Part shown: positions 35,694 to 45,341 of the stretch, one piece after another
Layout of the letters: each line of letters begins with the position of its first letter
How positions within the stretch are numbered: the first letter of the stretch is position 1
From: Enterococcus sp. 5H
GTDB lineage: Bacteria; Bacillota; Bacilli; Lactobacillales; Enterococcaceae
DNA length: 64,000 nt
Reading direction: 5' to 3'
Assembly (NCBI RefSeq): GCF_028128615.1
Contig: NZ_AMDP01000005.1
Span: 1-64,000 of the forward strand
The notes under the pieces: model-generated
Seen by the model: only the letters and a program-made list of their open reading frames with translations
What the model was told of the DNA's origin: nothing
Databases searched by the model: none
Made by a program: the position numbers and the translations under genes

Positions 35694-36554
35694 TTATTCA
35701 CTTGCTATTTTCCCAAGCGCTTGACCAAACTTTACAATTGTCTCCTGCTTGTTTTCTGTATTTCTGGTAAGCTCTGAATCCAGCAGTACTGATCCTGCTT
35801 GAAATAATAGCAGTACCGTTGAACCACCAAATTCAAACCAGCCTTTTTTTTCAAACCGCTGACAATTACCCTCATATTTCAGATTCTTAATTTTCCCCAC
35901 CATTAAAGCGCCCACTTCAATTTGAATTATTTTCCCAAAATTCTTGGTATCAATCACTGTTACTTCTCTAGAATTTCTAGAAAACACAGGCTCATTGTGA
36001 ATTGCTATCGGCTGAACGGTATGAAAAATCCCGGAGATTTTCTGGTGGCTTAAAATTGTACCTTCGTCAATAAAATAATAGTGATGATAATCGTCAGGTG
36101 TTAAACGAAAAATAACAGCACTTCCATTTTGCCATTCTTTGGCAAGTCCTTCACTACCAAGTAACTCAGCCAGTGAATATTCTGATCTTTTTATTTGAAA
36201 CACAGCCTTTTCATTAATTGGATATACTTTGACTTTACCATCACAAGGTGCAGTTAAAACAGTCGTATCTTCAAGTAATGGTCGTGCTTCAGGTTTGATT
36301 TCACGCTTAAAAAAATCATTGAAAGAGCTATATTTAACCAGCTCATATTCTGACATCTCTAGATTATTCTTCTTAATGAAAAAATTAATCCACACTTTTG
36401 ACAGTGTACTATTTAAATAAACACCTGCCATTTTAGTAATCGGCGGCTGAATCAATCCTTTTAGTAAAAATCGACCAAATTTATTCTTGTATAAAAACCT
36501 CAGTGCTTTACTGCTTGTTTCTGATACTTTAATTGTTTTAAACCCTTCTTGCAT
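35694..36554 (-). CDS. psd: Phosphatidylserine decarboxylase
   Basis: 286 aa; converts phosphatidylserine to phosphatidylethanolamine at the membrane. Self-cleavage site GGST (FEFGGSTVLLLF, ~245), where Ser becomes the pyruvoyl group; also FNDFFKREIKP (~78), APCDGKV (~103) and FRLTPDDYHHYYF (~148). GGST rather than LGST points to the Psd2-like branch. Follows the pssA-type gene by 20 bp: a two-gene PE pathway. PE is not a usual lipid of model enterococci (general knowledge), so acquisition is possible. Confidence 0.92.
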   Translation of the reverse strand: MQEGFKTIKVSETSSKALRFLYKNKFGRFLLKGLIQPPITKMAGVYLNSTLSKVWINFFIKKNNLEMSEYELVKYSSFNDFFKREIKPEARPLLEDTTVLTAPCDGKVKVYPINEKAVFQIKRSEYSLAELLGSEGLAKEWQNGSAVIFRLTPDDYHHYYFIDEGTILSHQKISGIFHTVQPIAIHNEPVFSRNSREVTVIDTKNFGKIIQIEVGALMVGKIKNLKYEGNCQRFEKKGWFEFGGSTVLLLFQAGSVLLDSELTRNTENKQETIVKFGQALGKIASE

Positions 36555-36574
36555 AACTTACCCCTTTAGAAACA

Positions 36575-37180
36575 TTAGTAAATAATCAAGGCAAAAAGCG
36601 CCCCAATAAATGACCCGAAAAATAATTTTCTTGGATCAATCTTTTTGATTTTTACTTTTGAAATAAATAAGAATCCAATAATCAATAACGCGGCTGGATA
36701 AACTAATAACATAGAAATATGAAATCGCGTTGCAATAAAAAATAACAGCGGAATTAAAGCAGAACTGCTAGTTACAGGCAACCCCTCATAATATTCACGC
36801 CGTCCGTTAGACTGCTCTTTTCTTTCTATCTCCGTCACATTATAATGCGCTAAACGAATCAACGCAGCTAATATGTAAAACACAAATAAGGGTAAATAAA
36901 AGCTTTGTGTTAAACCAAAAGCGTAACCTAAAACCGTTGGAAATAATCCAAAACTAATCAAATCAGCTAAAGAATCAATCTGAATCCCGTAATTCATCTC
37001 ACTTTTTGTTCGTTTCTTAAGATTTGCTACAATACCATCAAACATATCACATATACCAGACAACATTAAACAAAAAACCGCCTCAACAATATGCTGAGTT
37101 AGTGCTAGGTACATACCAACAATAGAAAAAACTGCGTTTCCATAAGTTAATATCACCGTGTAATCATAAATACTAATCAT
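36575..37180 (-). CDS. pssA: CDP-diacylglycerol-serine O-phosphatidyltransferase
   Basis: 201 aa with about six to seven membrane helices and the CDP-alcohol phosphotransferase motif CDMFDGIVANLKKRT...GIQIDSLAD (D-x2-DG-x2-A...G-x3-D-x3-D). The residue after Ala, usually Arg, is Asn here. Uses CDP-DAG and serine; product goes to the psd enzyme encoded next. The serine specificity comes mainly from this pairing. Confidence 0.88.
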   Translation of the reverse strand: MISIYDYTVILTYGNAVFSIVGMYLALTQHIVEAVFCLMLSGICDMFDGIVANLKKRTKSEMNYGIQIDSLADLISFGLFPTVLGYAFGLTQSFYLPLFVFYILAALIRLAHYNVTEIERKEQSNGRREYYEGLPVTSSSALIPLLFFIATRFHISMLLVYPAALLIIGFLFISKVKIKKIDPRKLFFGSFIGALFALIIY

Positions 37181-37357
37181 ACTTTTTGTTCCCCAATTCT
37201 TTTTTCATTTAATATTACTATATCATTAAATTACAAGTAGTTGGAGATTTTTTTAGAATTTTTCTCACTTTCATTTTAATAGAAATAGCTTTCAATTTAT
37301 CAGAAAACATTATTAAAAAACTAGTCTATAGGCTTCCGTAATTTTAACAGGAAACAG

Positions 37358-37418
37358 TAAAAAAACCTTTAAAGATATATGATCGGAAATAAATCTAACC
37401 ATTTTTCTCTAAAGGTTT
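37358..37418 (-). terminator. Terminator of ylbF-family gene
   Basis: AACCTTTAGAGA / TCTTTAAAGGTT arms with a long loop and seven T on the minus strand, 15 bp after the stop. Confidence 0.75.
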
Positions 37419-37432
37419 ACTAATTTAAAAGA

Positions 37433-37774
37433 TTAATCTGCGTATAAATCGCGAATCGGAGTCATAATGATGCGGTTTAAATCATTTACAATCAAACTAA
37501 ATGCTTGTTCTTTTTGCATTAATTGATTAATTACTTCTGCTGTTTGAACTTCAGTTGCTAACGCTTGAGCCTTTTCAGCATCTTCGTCAGAAAATTCTTC
37601 ACCACGCATTTGTTTTTCTTGTAATTGTTGTTGGAAAGCTTGGAATTCTTTGAATAGCTTGTACGCTTCTTCATCTGCTTTTACTTCATCGTAAGCTTGT
37701 TCCAAAGCTTTAAATTCTGCAAGATCACGAATTTCACGTTCTACTTGGTTCGCTGTATCATAAATATTGCTCAT
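37433..37774 (-). CDS. YlbF/YmcA (YheA) family regulator
   Basis: 113-aa all-helical protein ([28 protein letters not shown]) matching the YheA branch of the YlbF/YmcA family. In Bacillus YlbF and YmcA with YaaT modulate RNase Y; YheA's role is unclear. Follows the class A PBP gene by 68 bp. Confidence 0.9.
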   Translation of the reverse strand: MSNIYDTANQVEREIRDLAEFKALEQAYDEVKADEEAYKLFKEFQAFQQQLQEKQMRGEEFSDEDAEKAQALATEVQTAEVINQLMQKEQAFSLIVNDLNRIIMTPIRDLYAD

Positions 37775-37842
37775 TCAATTTCCCTCTTTTCTATTAATTC
37801 TTCTTTATGATTGTACCATTCTTTCACTGGTTTTCAAATTGA

Positions 37843-40005
37843 TTATTCTCCTGTTAAACCACCAAAGAAATTTTTAAGTCCATCTTTTGTTTTTTCCCAG
37901 CCTTCTTTAATCGTTCCACCAATGTCTTTGGCTCCATCTTTCACTTGACCGCCAATGTCTTTAACCGTATCGGTCCATGCATCATCACTTTCAGATGACG
38001 GCACTTCATCAGCTGCCATAACTTCCCCGCCAGTAGCGTAAGCATCTGCAACAGAAAATGGTGTTTGAGCGGTATATTGTAAGATTCCTTGGGCTTGACT
38101 ACTAAACACAGTTGAAGCATGTGCTGCGCTGGTCCCTTGCAGATAGTGGCTTTCACTTGTTTGTTCAAAACCTAGCCATGTAGCAATAACAACATCTGGT
38201 GTGTAGCCTACTACCCATTGGTCATTGGTTTTATTCGTATCAAAATTCGTTTCGGTTGTTCCTGTTTTCCCTGCCATCACATATCCTGCCGGATCAGCAT
38301 TAATTCCGGTTCCTGAGCTAAACACACCCAAAAGCATACTGGTCATTTGATCGGCTGTATTTTTAGTGATAATCTGTTTTGTTTTCGAATTTGTATTATC
38401 GACAATCACCGCACCAGTTGAATCAACAATTTTCGTGATTAAATGTGCGTCAGCTTGAGTTCCCTCATTTGCAAAAGGACTGTAAGCATTAGCCATCGTC
38501 AACGGAGAAACTCCTGTTTTTAACCCACCTAAAGCTAGCCCATAATATTTATCTTCCGGCGCCAAGGGAATTCCGAATTTCTCTGTTTTTTCAAATCCTT
38601 TGTCTAAACCAATTTTATGCAATGTCCAAACGGCTGGTAAATTTAAACTTTCGGCTAAAGCTTGGTACATCGGAACTTCTCCGCTATACGTACGGCTGTA
38701 ATTTTCAGCTGGATAATAATCTTGCGGGGTGTCTTCTAACATACTGTTCGGTTTCATACCGGATTCTAATGCTGGTGTATAAACAGAAATTGGTTTTAAC
38801 GACGAACCCGGTGAACGCTTCGTTTGTGTCGCAAAATTAAAACCACGATATACATGCTCTCCACGACCACCAACAACCCCTTGAACTCCGCCTGTTTTCG
38901 GATCAAGTGCTACTGAACCACTTTGAACCATCGCACCATCTTCTGCATTTGGCGGAAATAGTGCATCATTATCATACGTATCCTGCATAATTTTTTGATA
39001 GTTTTGATCTAAAGCGGTATAAATTTTGTAACCTTTATTCAATAGATCTTCTTCTTTTAATCCATAGTTATTAACGGCTTCGTCAATTACAGCATCAAAG
39101 TAATACGGATATCGGTAGTCTGAATTCCCGTCAAAATAATTGTCAGCCAACATACTAACCATATCTACATTCGCTTGTGCATCAGCTTCGCCTTGTGACA
39201 GTTTCCCGTTATCCACCATTAGCTGCAAAACAGTGTTACGGCGATTTGTAGCATTTTCAGCATAATCAATTGGATTATAAATTCCCGGACCTTTTAGCAT
39301 TCCTACCAAAGTAGCCGCTTGACCAACTGTTAATTCACTAGCACTCACACCAAAATATTTATGAGAAGCATCCTCCACACCCCAAACTCCGTTACCAAAG
39401 TAGGAATTATTCAGATACATTTCTAAAATTTGTTGTTTATCATACTTTTTCTCAATTTCAATTGCTAAAAATAATTCTCTAGCTTTACGAGTCATCGTCT
39501 GTTCTTGGGTCAAATAAGCATTCTTAGCTAACTGCTGGGTGATCGTACTACCGCCACCGCCGCCGCCAATTGTTCCTAAACTTAATTTCCCAATAACTGC
39601 TCGAAATAGACCTTTAATATCATAACCATGATGGGTTTCAAAATTTCGATCCTCCGTTGAAATCAATGCCTCTTTGACATACGGAGAAATTTGATCCATC
39701 GTAACAACGGTACCTTTTTGTCCAAAAAGTTTTCCCGCTTCATCGCCATTTTTATCGTAAATGACAGTAGATTCTTCCAGACCTTTTTTTAAGGCTCCAA
39801 CATTGGCTGACTTTGCTAGTGTAAACAAATAAATACTGGTAATCAATACAACTACCAAGCCAAGTAATAGAATTATTTTATTAATTTGATATTTTTTCCA
39901 AATTCGTTTTCTCCATTGATGAAAACGACTCAAGTAGGGTTTGATCCAAGTCCAAAAACTTTTAAAACCCGATTTGATTTTTTCCATAATAGTTTTAGCG
40001 TCCAT
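37843..40005 (-). CDS. Class A penicillin-binding protein (transglycosylase-transpeptidase)
   Basis: 720 aa. Short cytoplasmic part, one membrane helix (~43-64), GT51 transglycosylase (~95-260; catalytic Glu in STEDRNFETHHG) and transpeptidase with SSLK (SPGSSLKP; nucleophile Ser), SLN (AESLNLP) and KTGTTE motifs, all intact. Acidic/Lys-rich C-terminal tail. It polymerises and cross-links peptidoglycan outside the membrane. Which enterococcal class A PBP it is (PonA, PbpF or PbpZ) cannot be told here. Confidence 0.95.
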   Translation of the reverse strand: MDAKTIMEKIKSGFKSFWTWIKPYLSRFHQWRKRIWKKYQINKIILLLGLVVVLITSIYLFTLAKSANVGALKKGLEESTVIYDKNGDEAGKLFGQKGTVVTMDQISPYVKEALISTEDRNFETHHGYDIKGLFRAVIGKLSLGTIGGGGGGSTITQQLAKNAYLTQEQTMTRKARELFLAIEIEKKYDKQQILEMYLNNSYFGNGVWGVEDASHKYFGVSASELTVGQAATLVGMLKGPGIYNPIDYAENATNRRNTVLQLMVDNGKLSQGEADAQANVDMVSMLADNYFDGNSDYRYPYYFDAVIDEAVNNYGLKEEDLLNKGYKIYTALDQNYQKIMQDTYDNDALFPPNAEDGAMVQSGSVALDPKTGGVQGVVGGRGEHVYRGFNFATQTKRSPGSSLKPISVYTPALESGMKPNSMLEDTPQDYYPAENYSRTYSGEVPMYQALAESLNLPAVWTLHKIGLDKGFEKTEKFGIPLAPEDKYYGLALGGLKTGVSPLTMANAYSPFANEGTQADAHLITKIVDSTGAVIVDNTNSKTKQIITKNTADQMTSMLLGVFSSGTGINADPAGYVMAGKTGTTETNFDTNKTNDQWVVGYTPDVVIATWLGFEQTSESHYLQGTSAAHASTVFSSQAQGILQYTAQTPFSVADAYATGGEVMAADEVPSSESDDAWTDTVKDIGGQVKDGAKDIGGTIKEGWEKTKDGLKNFFGGLTGE

Positions 40006-40292
40006 AGTACTCCCTCTTATATAAAAGTTTCTATGTCATTTTAACATAATTTAACCTTTTTTTTCATACGTCTTGAGCCTGAATAGTCCACTCAGGTATG
40101 TTTCGCCTATTTTACCATGCATTTATTTTAAATTTATGTAGAAAAGTTTAAGAATACTTCAAGAAATCGCCAATTAAAGCTTTTTGAATAAATTTGTTTA
40201 AGTAAAATATCATATTGGCTGCCCTTTGATTGGATGTTTTTTATACATAATGTTAAACTTATCCCGTAAGCGTATTATTGTTACGAATAAAA
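40006..40292. other. Divergent intergenic region between PBP and GH18 genes
   Basis: AT-rich; contains the promoters of the divergent PBP and GH18 genes. A possible GH18 promoter is TTGATT, 16 bp, TAATGT (~40229-40256). No gene seen. Confidence 0.35.
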
Positions 40293-40307
40293 ATGAAAAC
40301 GCTCCAA
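40293..40307 (+). promoter_or_regulatory. Possible CcpA cre site before GH18 gene
   Basis: ATGAAAACGCTCCAA fits the cre pattern WTGAAARCGYTTW except at two 3' positions. It lies 24 bp before the ATG, where CcpA would act as a roadblock. Confidence 0.45.
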
Positions 40308-40330
40308 AAAAATTAAAGAGGGAGAATTTT

Positions 40331-41287
40331 ATGTTAAAAAAATCTTATTGCTTATTGGCTCTGGTTTTATGTATTCTTGGTTTAAGTGCATTACCGATTT
40401 CTTCATCTGCCGTATCAGTTAGTTCAGAAGAACCAATTATGATGGCTTATTATCGTACTTGGCGAGATGTCACTATGCCACATGATGCAAACTCTAATTT
40501 ACCCGACGAAAATGTGACTGCGATGACAGATATTCCTGAGAACGTGGATATTGTTTCTGTTTTTCATTACGTAAATCCCGGCACAGATCAACAAAAATTT
40601 TGGGATACTTTAAAAGACAGCTACGTTCCAACTTTACATGCTAGAGGAACTCGTGTTATCCGGACAATTGATATCCGTGAATTATTAAACGTAACTCATG
40701 CCGGTACAAAACCCACTGAAGCGGAGTATGATGCATACGCACAAAAGCTGATAGCAACTTATCTCACACCTTGGAATTTAGATGGTCTAGATATCGATAT
40801 GGAATCTACCCTTACTGCTAGTCAAGAAGAAATGGCAACGGGTGTTTTTAAATCACTTGCAAAAGATTTAGGCCCTAAATCTAACTCAGGAAAGCTGTTA
40901 ATTTATGATACAAATAAAGATAATCATACATTATTTAAAAATGTTGCAGCTTACTGTGACTATTTATTTTTACAAGCATATGGTCGTTCTACTAGCTCTT
41001 TAGATCGTACTTGGGATACGTATAAACAGTCGATAATCACTAACCAATTTCTCCCAGGCATCTCTTTCCCTGAAGAACAAGACCGCAATATTTGGAACGA
41101 CACCATTGAGCCTTATGAAACAAGCAGAGCCTATTCTTATGCTATGTGGAACCCTAAAGACGGGGCAAAAGGTGGAATGTTTGTCTATGCTATCGATCGA
41201 GACGGCAAACAATACGGCGATGACACAATTACTAAAACTAACTTCAGCTGGACTAAACGCTTAATCAATACGATGAAAGATAATTAA
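40331..41287 (+). CDS. Secreted GH18 endo-beta-N-acetylglucosaminidase
   Basis: 318 aa. Sec signal peptide (~1-27, cut near SSSA). GH18 barrel with the catalytic motif LDGLDIDME (Glu158 as acid). Compact, without added modules, resembling the enterococcal EndoH-like enzyme EfEndo18A that releases high-mannose N-glycans; chitinase-type activity is the alternative. The ATG at 40331 has GGGAG 8 nt upstream; the longer frame would put ~35 residues before the signal peptide. A possible cre site suggests glucose repression. Confidence 0.85.
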   Translation: MLKKSYCLLALVLCILGLSALPISSSAVSVSSEEPIMMAYYRTWRDVTMPHDANSNLPDENVTAMTDIPENVDIVSVFHYVNPGTDQQKFWDTLKDSYVPTLHARGTRVIRTIDIRELLNVTHAGTKPTEAEYDAYAQKLIATYLTPWNLDGLDIDMESTLTASQEEMATGVFKSLAKDLGPKSNSGKLLIYDTNKDNHTLFKNVAAYCDYLFLQAYGRSTSSLDRTWDTYKQSIITNQFLPGISFPEEQDRNIWNDTIEPYETSRAYSYAMWNPKDGAKGGMFVYAIDRDGKQYGDDTITKTNFSWTKRLINTMKDN

Positions 41288-41450
41288 ATCTACAATAATA
41301 AATTAATTTATTTAGATCTTAAACACTCTTTTAGAAAAAATTTACAGTTTTAAAAAAATTAAAACACAAAAAATTCATATTTGATTTGTATTATATATGT
41401 ATACCAACAAACAACCCTAACAAAACACTTTTTCATTTTTAACTCCTTTC

Positions 41451-41474
41451 CCGCCCTTCCCCAAAGGGCGGGTA
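41451..41474. other. GC-rich hairpin
   Basis: CCCGCCCTT / AAGGGCGGG stem, much more GC-rich than its surroundings and directly before the 139-bp tandem array. It lacks a T run on either strand. Confidence 0.5.
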
Positions 41475-41489
41475 TTTGCTGCGAATCAC

Positions 41490-42056
41490 AGCGATTGTCA
41501 TCAGAGCTGATGATGAGCAGTACTTGGCGAGCGTAGACGAGCGAAGTTTCCTTTTTAAGAACCTCCCGCCACTTCATCAAGAAGATATAAATAGCAAAGA
41601 GCTAAATCCTTAAGTAATGAATGATAGCGACTGGTTTCACCAGAGCAGGTGATGAACAATACTTGGCGAACGCAGCCGAGCGAAGTTTCCTTCTCAAATA
41701 CCTCCCGCCACGTCATCAAGTAGACATAAATGGCAAAGAGCTAAATCCTTAAGTAATCAAAGATAGCGACTGGCTTCACCAGAGCAGCTGATAAACAATA
41801 CTTGGCGAACGCAGTCGAGCGAAGTTTCCTTCTAGTAGTTCACCCATACTTTGCTACAACCTCATAAATTTCTAAGAGCTAAATACCTAAGAATTGATAG
41901 ACTTTGGAAAAATTTATCAGAGTAGATAATGCCTAATAATTAGCAACTGCAGACAAACGAAGTTTCTTTTCTAGTAGTTTCCCCCACTTCGGTACAACTC
42001 ATAAATTTCTAGAAGTCAAATCTTTAATAATTGAATCAATTCAGCTGACTTCAAAA
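41490..42056. repeat. Decaying tandem array of a ~139-bp unit (about four copies)
   Basis: Anchor TACTTGGCGA recurs at 41521, 41660 and 41799 (139 bp apart), and a degraded form (TAATTAGCA) at 41937. Each unit also has AGCGA-TGG, CAGAGC-GATGA, CGAGCGAAGTTTCCTT, CACTTCATCAAG and GAGCTAAATCCTTAAG. Similarity drops from left to right. On the minus strand each unit encodes a related short reading frame (KETSL-CVRQVLFI), but 139 is not a multiple of three and stops interrupt it. Function unknown. Confidence 0.85.
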
Positions 42057-42261
42057 AATAAATAGTACACAATACGAATAAAAACAATATTTTCTTTCCA
42101 ACAAATTACTTCATCTCAGCAAATTTAAGCCAAACACTCTCTTCTCAAAACTAAATTTTATCTCATCCAATCTCATAATCCTTTGTTCCAGCATTGACGA
42201 ATCGCTCTTTTTTGTTAAACTTAAATAAGTATCGTTACCCTACAATAAAGGTGGAAACAAC

Positions 42262-43125
42262 ATGGAATTATCCATCCAATTACCTCAAAATTTTAAAGAA
42301 CAGTCTGTACGTGACTTACTTGAACAAGAATGGCTAGTTCCACGTAAAGTCAGACATTTTTTGCGTATCAGAAAAAACGTTTCTGTTAATGGTGAACCTG
42401 CTTTATTTCATTTTCTTGTAAAAGCTTGCGATCTTGTTACCTTAACGTTTGAACCAGAGGATTACCCAAGACCTGTTCAACTTCTTGGTGATCCAACTAA
42501 AGTAACTGTCCTTTTTGAAGATGAACATTTAATTATTTTGAATAAACCTGCCGGGATGAAGACTCACCCAAATCAACCAGATGAAAATAAGACTCTCTTG
42601 AATCATTTAGCTGCCTATTTAGCACCTAAGAATCAATTTCCGTATGTGGTTCATCGTTTAGATAAAGAAACAAGTGGAGCAATTTTATTTGCTAAAAATC
42701 CTTTTGTTTTACCAATTTTAGGACGACTATTGGAAACTAAACAAATTTTCCGACGCTATCAAGCTATTATTTCAGGTAATTTATCAAAAGAATCGTTAAC
42801 AATTCGTAAAAAAATTGGACGAGATCGCCATGATCGTCGAAAACGTGTGATTGATGAGCGTAAAGGTGATATGGCAATTACACATGTACAAACTAATTCA
42901 TATGATAAAGAAAAAAATCGAACTTCTATTTATTGCATTTTAGAAACAGGACGAACACATCAAATCCGAGTCCATCTTGAGAGTATTGGGCATCCAATTA
43001 TTGGCGATCCTTTATATCATCAAAATCCTAAAGGACGATTGATGCTCCATGCCTATGAATTACACTTAGCACATCCCTTCACAGGAGAAATGATTGTCGC
43101 AACAGCTATTCCTGGGCTTTGGTAA
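42262..43125 (+). CDS. RluA/RluD-family pseudouridine synthase
   Basis: 287 aa. N-terminal S4-like part (~14-65) and catalytic domain with VVHRLDKETSGAILFAKN (catalytic Asp ~132) and RTHQIRVHLESIGHPIIGDPLY. Isomerises uridine in rRNA or tRNA; exact target not determined. GGTGG lies ~9 nt before the ATG. Confidence 0.92.
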   Translation: MELSIQLPQNFKEQSVRDLLEQEWLVPRKVRHFLRIRKNVSVNGEPALFHFLVKACDLVTLTFEPEDYPRPVQLLGDPTKVTVLFEDEHLIILNKPAGMKTHPNQPDENKTLLNHLAAYLAPKNQFPYVVHRLDKETSGAILFAKNPFVLPILGRLLETKQIFRRYQAIISGNLSKESLTIRKKIGRDRHDRRKRVIDERKGDMAITHVQTNSYDKEKNRTSIYCILETGRTHQIRVHLESIGHPIIGDPLYHQNPKGRLMLHAYELHLAHPFTGEMIVATAIPGLW

Positions 43126-43131
43126 TAAATT

Positions 43132-43183
43132 AAATAAACATATTAAAACAGATATCAAAGCATCCGTTTTAATACGTTTATTT
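43132..43183. terminator. Bidirectional terminator between convergent genes
   Basis: AAATAAACATATTAAAACAGA / CCGTTTTAATACGTTTATTT arms between the RluA-like gene and the phosphohexomutase gene. Confidence 0.75.
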
Positions 43184-43184
43184 G

Positions 43185-44705
43185 TTATTTCTTAATCACA
43201 TTGCGCAGCTTACTCAAATCTAATTGTGAGTAGCTTTCAAAAAAATCAGCTAATTTTTGCAGCACTTTTTGATTCATACCTGTTTCATCATTTTCAACTT
43301 GCAATACCAGCAACGGTTCGTGTAGACTCATACGCAATAAAAACCAGCCACTGCCATATTCTTCATAAACGTTTACCCGAACTCCTTCATGATTTTCCGA
43401 ATCAATACTCATTCCTTTTGTATCATTAACAAAACTGGCTAACTCTTGAATGACTTGCTCTCCATAATGACGAACATCTTGTGCTAGTATTTCAAAACGC
43501 AATTCTTGGGTTTCCGCTGGTTGTTTTAATGAACTAATCAAATCACCAAGGCTCGTACCCTCAGATTTTAAACGTGGCAATAACATTAAAATTTTAGCAA
43601 TAACATACGCGCCATCGTCCAAATAATAATTTTCTTTAAAAGCTGCATGTCCACTTGTTTCGATAGCTAATGGCGTTTCAATTCCTTCATGATTCAATTC
43701 GACCATTTTGTTGATAACATTCCGATAACCGGAAATATAACGAACTTGTTTACCGCCTTTTGCTTCAATGAAATCTTTCAAATGACTGGAAGTCGGTGAA
43801 TTTGTAACAATGCTGCTACCTGGAAATTCTTCTAAGACAATTGTGGCTAAAACTGCAATTAAATTATTTCGATTGATTACTTCGCCGGATGCATCAACTA
43901 CAGCAGAACGGTCAACATCCGTATCAAAAATCACACCTAAATCCGCTTTGTTTTTTAACACTGCTTGCTGAATACTTGCCATCGCTTCTTTATTATCTGG
44001 ATTTGGAATGTGGTTAGGAAACATTCCGTCTGGCTCTAAAAATTGTGAACCTGTAGTATCAGCTCCAAGTTTACTTAATACTTTTTCAGCAAAAAATCCA
44101 CCTGCGCCATTACCAGCGTCGACGACAATGTGAAAACCAGCTAAAGGTTCTGCCTCATTTGTTTTCATGCCGTTACGTATTTTTTCCGTTAAATCTGCTG
44201 AATAGTCATCTAGAATTGAAGTTTTCGTTACTGAACCTGTTTCGGTTAAAACAGATTGTTCTGTGTGTGCCAAAATGTAAGCAATATCCTCTTTTTCTGC
44301 TCCACCTGCTTTTGTAAATAGTTTCAAGCCATTAAAATAATAAGGGAGGTGACTGGCAGTAATCATAATCGCTGCGTCACAATCATATTGAGGAAATTGA
44401 GTTGCCATAAACATTGCTGGCGTTGTCGCTAAACCAAAATCTAATACATCAATTTTTTGCTTCAAGAAACTATCTATTAATGCTTGTTTTAAGCTATCAG
44501 CTGAAATACGGCTATCATGACCGATACCAATTTTCAACTCACCTGCTTGCTGTTTCTTTGCTAAACTTTTTTCATCACAAAGCCACTGAACGATTCCTAC
44601 TGCAATTTTCTCAACTTGCTCTGATGTTAAATTGGCTTTCTTTTCTTCGTAATCTACCGCAATCCCTCGAATATCCGATCCGTTTTGTAACGCTTTCATA
44701 TCCAT
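43185..44705 (-). CDS. Phosphomannomutase/phosphoglucomutase family protein
   Basis: 506-aa alpha-D-phosphohexomutase. N-terminal NGSDIRGIAVDY, phosphoserine loop TASHLPYYFNGLKLF (~117; TASHNP in most relatives), Mg site DTDVDRSAV (~260), sugar-binding ETSGHAAFKENYYLDDGAY (~348). Interconverts hexose-1-P and hexose-6-P. The HLP variant sets it apart from GlmM and standard Pgm; likely PgmB/ManB-like, substrate uncertain. Confidence 0.88.
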   Translation of the reverse strand: MDMKALQNGSDIRGIAVDYEEKKANLTSEQVEKIAVGIVQWLCDEKSLAKKQQAGELKIGIGHDSRISADSLKQALIDSFLKQKIDVLDFGLATTPAMFMATQFPQYDCDAAIMITASHLPYYFNGLKLFTKAGGAEKEDIAYILAHTEQSVLTETGSVTKTSILDDYSADLTEKIRNGMKTNEAEPLAGFHIVVDAGNGAGGFFAEKVLSKLGADTTGSQFLEPDGMFPNHIPNPDNKEAMASIQQAVLKNKADLGVIFDTDVDRSAVVDASGEVINRNNLIAVLATIVLEEFPGSSIVTNSPTSSHLKDFIEAKGGKQVRYISGYRNVINKMVELNHEGIETPLAIETSGHAAFKENYYLDDGAYVIAKILMLLPRLKSEGTSLGDLISSLKQPAETQELRFEILAQDVRHYGEQVIQELASFVNDTKGMSIDSENHEGVRVNVYEEYGSGWFLLRMSLHEPLLVLQVENDETGMNQKVLQKLADFFESYSQLDLSKLRNVIKK

Positions 44706-44747
44706 GTAACCAAATCTCCCTTCGTTTTTATTGGCTATTTTTTAGTA

Positions 44748-45203
44748 TTAGTTCATCATTGTTTCAAAGCGTTCAACAATCGCTTTGGCTTCTTCTTCAG
44801 AGCGTGCAATGATAATAATTGTATCTACTCCTGCAACAGTTCCCGCAATCTCATCATAATTCACTTCATCCAGAAAATTAGTAACCACATCTGCTGCACC
44901 CATATCTGTATGAACAATTACCATAAATTGCACTCGTTCCATCCGAATAACGGAATCCTTAACTGACTCTTTTAATTTTTCTTCACTACTAGAAGGCTGG
45001 TTTTGCGAAAATAATGCATATTTAACTTGACCATTTGACCCATGGGTTTTAACAATGCTCATCTCGCGTACATCTCTTGATACAGTTGCTTGAGTTGCTT
45101 TAACACCTGCTTGTTCAAGAAGTGCAATTAAGTCGTCTTGGGTTTCTATTTCGTTTTCAGTAATAAGTTGCTTAATCAAGCGTTGCCGATCTACTTTTTT
45201 CAT
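44748..45203 (-). CDS. argR: Arginine repressor family regulator
   Basis: 151 aa. N-terminal winged helix (QATVSRDVREMSIV) and C-terminal hexamerisation/effector domain. The arginine-binding motif, normally GTIAGDDT, is GTVAGVDTI here: the first of the two Asp that contact L-arginine is Val, as in ArgR paralogs that work with a second regulator (Lactococcus ArgR/AhrC). No arginine genes lie nearby. Confidence 0.92.
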   Translation of the reverse strand: MKKVDRQRLIKQLITENEIETQDDLIALLEQAGVKATQATVSRDVREMSIVKTHGSNGQVKYALFSQNQPSSSEEKLKESVKDSVIRMERVQFMVIVHTDMGAADVVTNFLDEVNYDEIAGTVAGVDTIIIIARSEEEAKAIVERFETMMN

Positions 45204-45341
45204 GTGTCCACTTCCTGTTTTCAGTCATTTTCTTTATTATAGCGAAAGTCAGAAAAAAAAGCATTTCTTTTTGGTAAAAATTACTTTTTTATTAGAAAAC
45301 CATATTTACTGCTACCCTAAGAAAATATATTTTCATAAAAT

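Noticed and set aside
41359-41580. 73-aa minus-strand reading frame
   Set aside because: It overlaps the first unit of the 139-bp tandem array; related frames in the other units are broken by stops and frame changes, and there is no ribosome site.
44414-44812. 132-aa plus-strand frame across the phosphohexomutase and argR genes
   Set aside because: Antisense shadow of two well-supported genes, no ribosome site, low-complexity Leu/Ser composition.
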